From NCBI GenBank assembly GCA_037447655.1, contig JBBHKE010000229.1, forward strand, positions 79,408 to 109,628: a DNA stretch of 30,221 nucleotides, written 5' to 3'. Both the position numbers and the translations under genes were made by a program. Shown here one piece after another: positions 25,367 through 30,221 of the stretch; position 1 is the first letter of the stretch; the number at the start of each line of letters is the position of its first letter. The notes below the pieces were generated by a model that was given only the letters and a program-made list of their open reading frames with translations, searched no databases and had not been told where the DNA came from. This stretch comes from Zygnema cylindricum (lineage: Eukaryota > Streptophyta > Zygnematophyceae > Zygnematales > Zygnemataceae).

Positions 25367-26437
25367 AATTCCGATGACTTTGAGCTTCCTAGCTATCCAT
25401 GTTTTAGAGAAGATGACATTCTTGCAGGTACAAATCAGACCGAAAAGGACTCGGCAGTGGAAACTCCAGTGACAACTCTATCCGAAGCGGAAGACGTGGT
25501 GGAAATTGATTCGGAATCAAGGGATTGGGGAAAAGCCGAGTTTGTTCGAAAGAATCCACGAGAACCATCTATTCCGGCATCAGATTTTGAGGGGGGAAGG
25601 AGAAGTAGCAAAAGACTGCAAGAAAAACAGGTTAATAACAAGGTAACAAAACTATCTCATCAAGATGAACCTCAGACTTATGGAGAGGCGATGACGTGTC
25701 CAGAAAGAAACCGGTGGAAGACAGCCATCAATGAGGAGATGGCTTCAATCATGGCAGCCGATACTTGGGAGCTGGTGGACTGTCCACCTAACCGAAAACC
25801 AATCGGTTGTAAGTGGGTTTTCAAACTAAAACTGAACCCAGATAACACAATCGAGCGCTACAAGGCCAGATTAGTGGCAAAGGGATTTACACAAAAGGAA
25901 GGAATTGACTACGAAGAAACCTTTGCCCCGGTGGTCAGATTTCCCTCCGTCCGCATACTTCTCAGTTTAGCAGCGGCGGAAGAAATGGAAGTGCACCAGA
26001 TGGACATCAAAACAGCCTTTTTGCATGGAGAATTAGAAGAGGAGATCTTCATGCGACAACCCGAAGGGTTTGTGGAAGAAGGAGAGGAGAGTAAGGTATG
26101 CCGGCTGATTAAATCTCTTTATGGTTTGAAACAGGCGCCCCGACAGTGGAATAAGAAGCTTGATGAGTTTCTTACCGGTCTGGGATATATCCGGATCAGC
26201 TCAGATCACTCAATCTATGTTTTTGAAGATGAGGAAGGTATCATATTCATTGCAATTTATGTTGATGATTTGCTTGTTTTAAGTAAATCAATGGAAAAAA
26301 ATAATAAACAGAAAACTGATCTTAAGAGGAGATTTGAAATGAAGGATATGGGTGGAGCAAAATATATTTTGGGAATTCAAGGGGAGAGAGACCGAAAAAG
26401 AAAAATTATAAGATTGACTCAAAAGGAAGCAATATAG
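25367..26437 (+). pseudogene. Element C reverse transcriptase
   Basis: RVT_2-type RT in the same frame as the integrase. The motifs [46 protein letters not shown] and YGLKQAPRQW are all recognisable, and YVDDLLVLSK is at 26258 onward. Only the TAG at 26435-26437 breaks it from RNase H. All catalytic residues I can check are present. Confidence 0.9.
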
Positions 26438-27253
26438 AACATGCTTGAAAAATTTCAAATGGATAAAGCTAATAGTTGTACAACTCCAATGGAGTTGAAG
26501 AAGGGAAGTGAGGGGAGTGAGGAAGAAGGAGTCATAGTCTTAGAAGAGAAATTATCTCCAGAAGAACAGAAGTTCATGCAGACTATTCCTTACAGGCAAG
26601 TAGTGGGAAGTGTAATCTATTTTATGAATTATACCCGGCCGGATTTAGCTGCAGCTGTAGGAGTGCTGAGTAGAAGTCTAAATGCTCCCACTAAGAAGGA
26701 TTGGGAGGCACCTAAGAGAGTTTTTAGATACTTGATAGGAACTAGGGATCTATGGGTGCATTTGGGTGGGGAGATTACTGACATCACTACTTGGAGCGAT
26801 GCTAGTTATGGTGATGCTCCTATGAGGAGATGCACTTCTGGATATGTATTATATGTGGGTGATGGGGCTTGCTGTTGGAGTAGCAAACAACAAAAATTTA
26901 TTGCTCAGTCCACCATGGAGGCTGAGTATATGGCCTCTTGCTCTGTTGTAAAAAAATTGATGTGGGTCAAGTCTTTGCTTGGTGAGCTTGGTCACCTTAA
27001 GAGTGGTGTGCAGAATTTTTTTTGTGATAATCAGGCTGCAATCGCTATTTCTGCCAATCCTAAACATCATTTTAAAGCTAAACACATGGACATTAGACTC
27101 AGCTTTGTTAGAGAGAAAGTAGAAAACAAAATAATCAGTTTAGAGTACCGACCAGATAGTGAGATGGTAGCAGATATGATGACCAAACCTGTGCCTTCCC
27201 CTAAGCTAATTTTCTGCAGGGAAAAGTGTGGTCTGAAATTAAAGATTGACTAG
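26438..27253 (+). pseudogene. Element C RNase H
   Basis: Open from 26441 to TAG 27251-27253. It carries RPDLAAAVGVLSR, TWSDASYGDAPMRRCTSGYV, EAEYMAS, FCDNQAAIAISANPKHHFKAKHMDIR and VADMMTKP. It is complete for the copia family and in frame with the RT upstream. Confidence 0.9.
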
Positions 27254-27266
27254 AAAATAAGGGGAG
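27254..27266 (+). other. Polypurine tract of element C
   Basis: aaaataaggggag immediately before TGTAGAAAC at 27267. Confidence 0.9.
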
Positions 27267-27359
27267 TGTAGAAACTAATGGTTTTATTAGTATTTTCTAG
27301 GTCTGAAAAGAAATATAGAAGTCGAGGCAGTCTATCTCTAACTTCTCTCTCCAACTCTC
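27267..27359 (+). mobile_element. First 93 bp of element C's 3' LTR
   Basis: Identical to the first 93 bp of the LTR that starts at 27360 and to those of the 5' LTR at 21868. It stops at ccaactctc, where a second complete LTR begins. This is either a target interrupted by element D or a tandem duplication. Confidence 0.85.
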
Positions 27360-28408
27360 TGTAGAAACTAATGGTTTTATTAGTATTTTCTAGGTCTGAA
27401 AAGAAATATAGAAGTCGAGGCAGTCTATCTCTAACTTCTCTCTCCAACTCTCAAACTTGTCGCAGTCACTGAGAAATTGGAGAGGAAGCTAGAGCCATGG
27501 CTACCTTGGCTATCCTGAGGTTTACGGGAAATTTATATTAGGGTTTATTTATTTAAGTAAAAGTTATGTGCCGGCGGCAGGATTTGATCCTTGTACCTAC
27601 AGGCCGGCAGACAGGAAGTAGCCGGTAGCCTTAGCCGTTAAGTCTAGCGGTAGTGTTACGTAGCTTATAGTTTGATAATTATTTAGATATGTATATTAGC
27701 GATAAACCATTTAACTGAAATGAATTACGGGATACATAGATCCAGTAATATATAATGTACGACTTACGGTACGGACAAAAATCAGTACCGCGCATTTGTT
27801 TCGTAAAAGAAACAAATACCGCGCATGTATTTATTACGGCTACGATTAAAGCCGAATTTAATCGGACGGCCGGGATTAGCGCCGAGATCGCGGAGGAAGA
27901 TTTCGGCGGTTTGTGGCCATCGCCACATCGGATGACGCGTGGCGAAATTCCGTTGGATTGTGGAATCTCCGGAGATTATGGCACCGAATCCGGATTTGAC
28001 ATGTGTCGACTTTTTGGCCATGTCGTACAATATCCGTACATAAAGTACACCGGCAGCTGTACTTTTACGTACGAAACTCAATTCTGATTGGTTCCGTACA
28101 TCAGTAGATAGAGTCTGTGAGAGAGATAGGACTTAGAAAAATTAGAAGATAGGACCCTCTCTCCCAGAGAGCTTCTGTACAAAAGGTCAACTTTGACCCT
28201 CCATAACTTACTGCTCAGGGGAGCAAATTCAGAGATTCTTTTTGCTATCGACTCAGGGGAGTCTTGTCTTCACAGGGGTGAAGTTGGTCAGAGTTTTTTT
28301 CTGCCAGGGTGGCAGTTATTTTTGCTTAAACACAAAGGGGTCAGGATTATCCTAGAGGCTTCTTGGAAGCTGTCCACTCTGAGGACTTATGGAGGTCTCA
28401 GAGTTTCA
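27360..28408 (+). mobile_element. Element D 5' LTR
   Basis: Same length as C's LTR. The first ~165 bp are almost identical to C's. The next ~200 bp, around the tRNA-like region, differ at many positions. The remainder is close again. Confidence 0.9.
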
Positions 28409-28423
28409 GGTTATGGGCCCACC
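28409..28423 (+). other. Primer binding site, half-tRNA(iMet) type (element D)
   Basis: GGTTATGGGCCCACC right after the LTR, as in A, B and C. Confidence 0.8.
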
Positions 28424-29520
28424 CTCTAGGGTGCCAATATTTAATGGAACTGGCTTCATATACTGGGAAAGTATGATGATAGGAGCTCTATGCGAAAAAA
28501 GGTTTTGGGGATAGTGAGTGGACGATTCGGGCGTCCATCAAGTCTTGGAATTCCTCCAGGGTTTAAAGAAAGCAGATTCACCAGGAAAGAGGATTCACCT
28601 TCAACGGAGGAAACAAATGAAGGAGAGGTGGTGGACAAAGGAAAGGAGAAGGAAGCGACCACACCAATAGCAACTGGTTCAGCATTCATGTCACCTATTC
28701 CGAGGAACGAGTACAATGATACTGAAACCTGGGACTTCAACAATATGGCGGCAAAGCACTTCATCCTACGCCATCTCACTCAAGGCCTTGCATGTCCCCA
28801 TTTGCAGGTAGAAAGGGCATCCGATCTTTGGATGGCTCTCATAGAGATGTACCGAAGTGGTACGATTCAGCAACAACATTTGGCTGATCAGAAAGTTAAA
28901 GAGTATGTATACAAAGGGGGAAATATGTTGGATTTTTGCAATGAACTTGCTACACTCTTCATGGAGTTAGAGAGTTAGGGAAAAGTTTTTAGTGATTATG
29001 AAAAGGTTAATTGTTTACTTATGAAGTTACCTAATGTGTTCGAGAACATAGTCAACCGTGTATAGGACTTGTCGGACTCAAGGTGGATATGGAACTCAGT
29101 GGTAGGGATGATTCTCGTTCGAGAGAATACGATTGAGATCCGAAGGGGAGGAAAGAGTGGCCAAGCCTTGGCAACAACGACCTATTAGAGGAACAAAGAT
29201 TCCCGGAAACCAGTCGAAAACTATGGGGGTAGGGAGCAGAAAAAAACAGGCTGATGAGTTCGAACCAAGGGCTCCCAAAGGTTTATGTCATTTTTGTAAG
29301 AAACCGGGCACTATATGGCTGAGTGCAGTAAGCTAACCGAGCTTTGGTTAAAAGAGGGGCAGACCGGTGGTACCCCGAGAGGAAAGAAAAAGGCCCTTGT
29401 CACACAGGTACTTAAGGCAGAATCAGAGGAAGAAGACGATCAACTCTTTTTGGATGAGGAGTTGGAGGAAAAAAATGAGGTTGAAATTCCACGAAGGCAG
29501 AAATGTGCTTACACTGGATT
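28413..29520 (+). pseudogene. Element D gag (broken)
   Basis: The same Gag as in C. A one-base loss in ggttttgggg-atagtg (about 28507) shifts the frame. It is then open 28490-28978, ending in a TAG within the ELES segment where C has a sense codon. A TAG also replaces the Trp codon of C's DWRN near 29186, and the zinc knuckle has a one-base loss (ccgggcac against ccggggcac). Confidence 0.85.
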
Positions 29521-30221
29521 GAAAGGTGAAGCAGGCTGGATTATAGATTCAGGTGCCTCCATGCACATGTGTAAGGATAGGCACCTGTTCACTAAGATAA
29601 GAAAGATTCCTACCGTAGAGATAGAGTACGGGGATGGGAGGATAGTCACCACTACTCTTGTAGGATCGATAGATCTGAAAGTGTTAGTAGAAGGAAAGAC
29701 ATCCATATTAACATTCTTCGATGTATTGTTTATTCCGGAGCTGAACAAAAACCTTATCTCTACATCCGTATTAGATGATAAGGGTTTTTGTTACTAGCAC
29801 TAGGGAAGGAGTCTTTACTGCTAGTTTTGAGGAGGATGTCTATTTCATTGCTGAGAAAGGTAACCATGGGATGTTTAGGCTGATCTTAAGTAATGAAACG
29901 AAAAAACTTTATTATGTTGGTGTTCATGATATTATGATGTGGCATAAGAGGCTTGGGCATGTGAATCTAGACAAGTTAAGAGAGATGAAAAAGATGGGAG
30001 TGGTGGAAGGGATTAAGTTTAGTGAGAGTGATAATATAAGTGATAAGAGTGGGTGTGCTCAAGGTAAAACACTCTGATTACCCTTTTCTAAAACAGCCAC
30101 CTATAAAGGAGAATAAATTCTAGATCAAGTACACACAGATATTTGGGGACCGGCTAGAGTACCCTCACCGGGGGGGGAAGAGATTTATGATGACTATCAC
30201 TGATGATTGGTCTCGGTATTC
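29521..30221 (+). pseudogene. Element D protease and integrase start (partial)
   Basis: WIIDSGASMHMCKDRHLF is intact, and the protease frame is open to 29797. A frame change follows. The integrase zinc domain WHKRLGHVNLDKLREMKK is at about 29939-30060; its first Cys is replaced (SDKSGCAQG where C has SDCSGCAQG). A TGA lies near 30077 and a TAA in gagaataaattc. The window ends in the integrase core. Confidence 0.8.

Larger units (their letters stand above)
21868..27359 (+). mobile_element. Copia element C (best preserved copy)
   Basis: 5' LTR 21868-22916, internal region 22917-27266, and the first 93 bp of a 3' LTR at 27267-27359. It belongs to the same lineage as A and B (same primer site, same protein motifs, similar LTR layout) but to a different subfamily with LTRs starting TGTAGAAACTAATGG. 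From 24602 to 27253 the pol frame is open except for two stops. The rest of the 3' LTR is probably displaced by element D. The left target flank is tcccc; the right flank is outside the window. Confidence 0.85.
27360..30221 (+). mobile_element. Copia element D, 5' part (runs off window)
   Basis: A full 5' LTR of 1049 bp (27360-28408), the primer site, gag, protease and the start of integrase. It is the same subfamily as C, with high nucleotide identity. Its right end lies beyond the window. If D is inserted in C's 3' LTR, the 5-bp target would be ctctc (27355-27359). Confidence 0.85.

Noticed and set aside
21868-28408. Reading 21868-28408 as one simple element with two intact LTRs
   Set aside because: The second LTR is preceded by an extra 93-bp LTR start and followed directly by a primer site and gag, so it is the 5' LTR of another element.

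Overview
This is a land-plant nuclear window. The evidence is a three-exon chlorophyllase gene with GT-AG introns and a pile of Ty1/copia LTR retrotransposons whose reverse transcriptase and integrase motifs are of plant type. I cannot fix the lineage further; a fern, lycophyte, bryophyte or a repeat-rich seed plant would all fit.

Left third (1-5529). Four separate minisatellite arrays (units of about 21, 30, 21 and 14 bp) and a CT-rich tract lead into a chlorophyllase gene on the + strand. Its exons are 1056-1094, 2282-2455 and 4864-5529. All joins are in phase 0 and predict 292 aa with GHSRGG, IDP and DYGH catalytic blocks. Intron 1 is T/ATT-rich. Intron 2 is an almost pure purine tract of 2.4 kb holding a run of 35 G, long (AG)n and about 0.6 kb of (GGGA)n. 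The striking point is that both introns carry degenerate partial copies of the neighbouring exon-2 boundary. Three copies of acceptor plus exon head lie in intron 1, and six copies of exon tail, several with the donor, lie in intron 2.

Middle (5530-7464). About 1.7 kb shows no convincing gene, only a small tandem duplication. It is followed by a decayed LTR fragment at 7204-7464.

Right two thirds (7465-30221). Four related copia elements are nested or stacked. Element B (7465 to about 21682) is split by element A (7541-14730), which sits inside B's 5' LTR with a near-perfect 5-bp target duplication. Two unrelated solo LTRs, each with a perfect 5-bp target duplication, sit in A's pol region (9917-10755) and in B's 5' LTR (14840-15533). 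After a (CCCCCT)n tract come elements C (21868 onward) and D (27360 to window end). D probably lies inside C's 3' LTR. All are broken by stops and frameshifts; C is the best preserved.

All four elements have the same 15-nt segment, GGTTATGGGCCCACC, directly after the 5' LTR. It matches the complement of the anticodon arm of plant initiator tRNA-Met (from recall), that is, half-tRNA priming as in Drosophila copia and yeast Ty5. The ATG inside it opens the gag frame.
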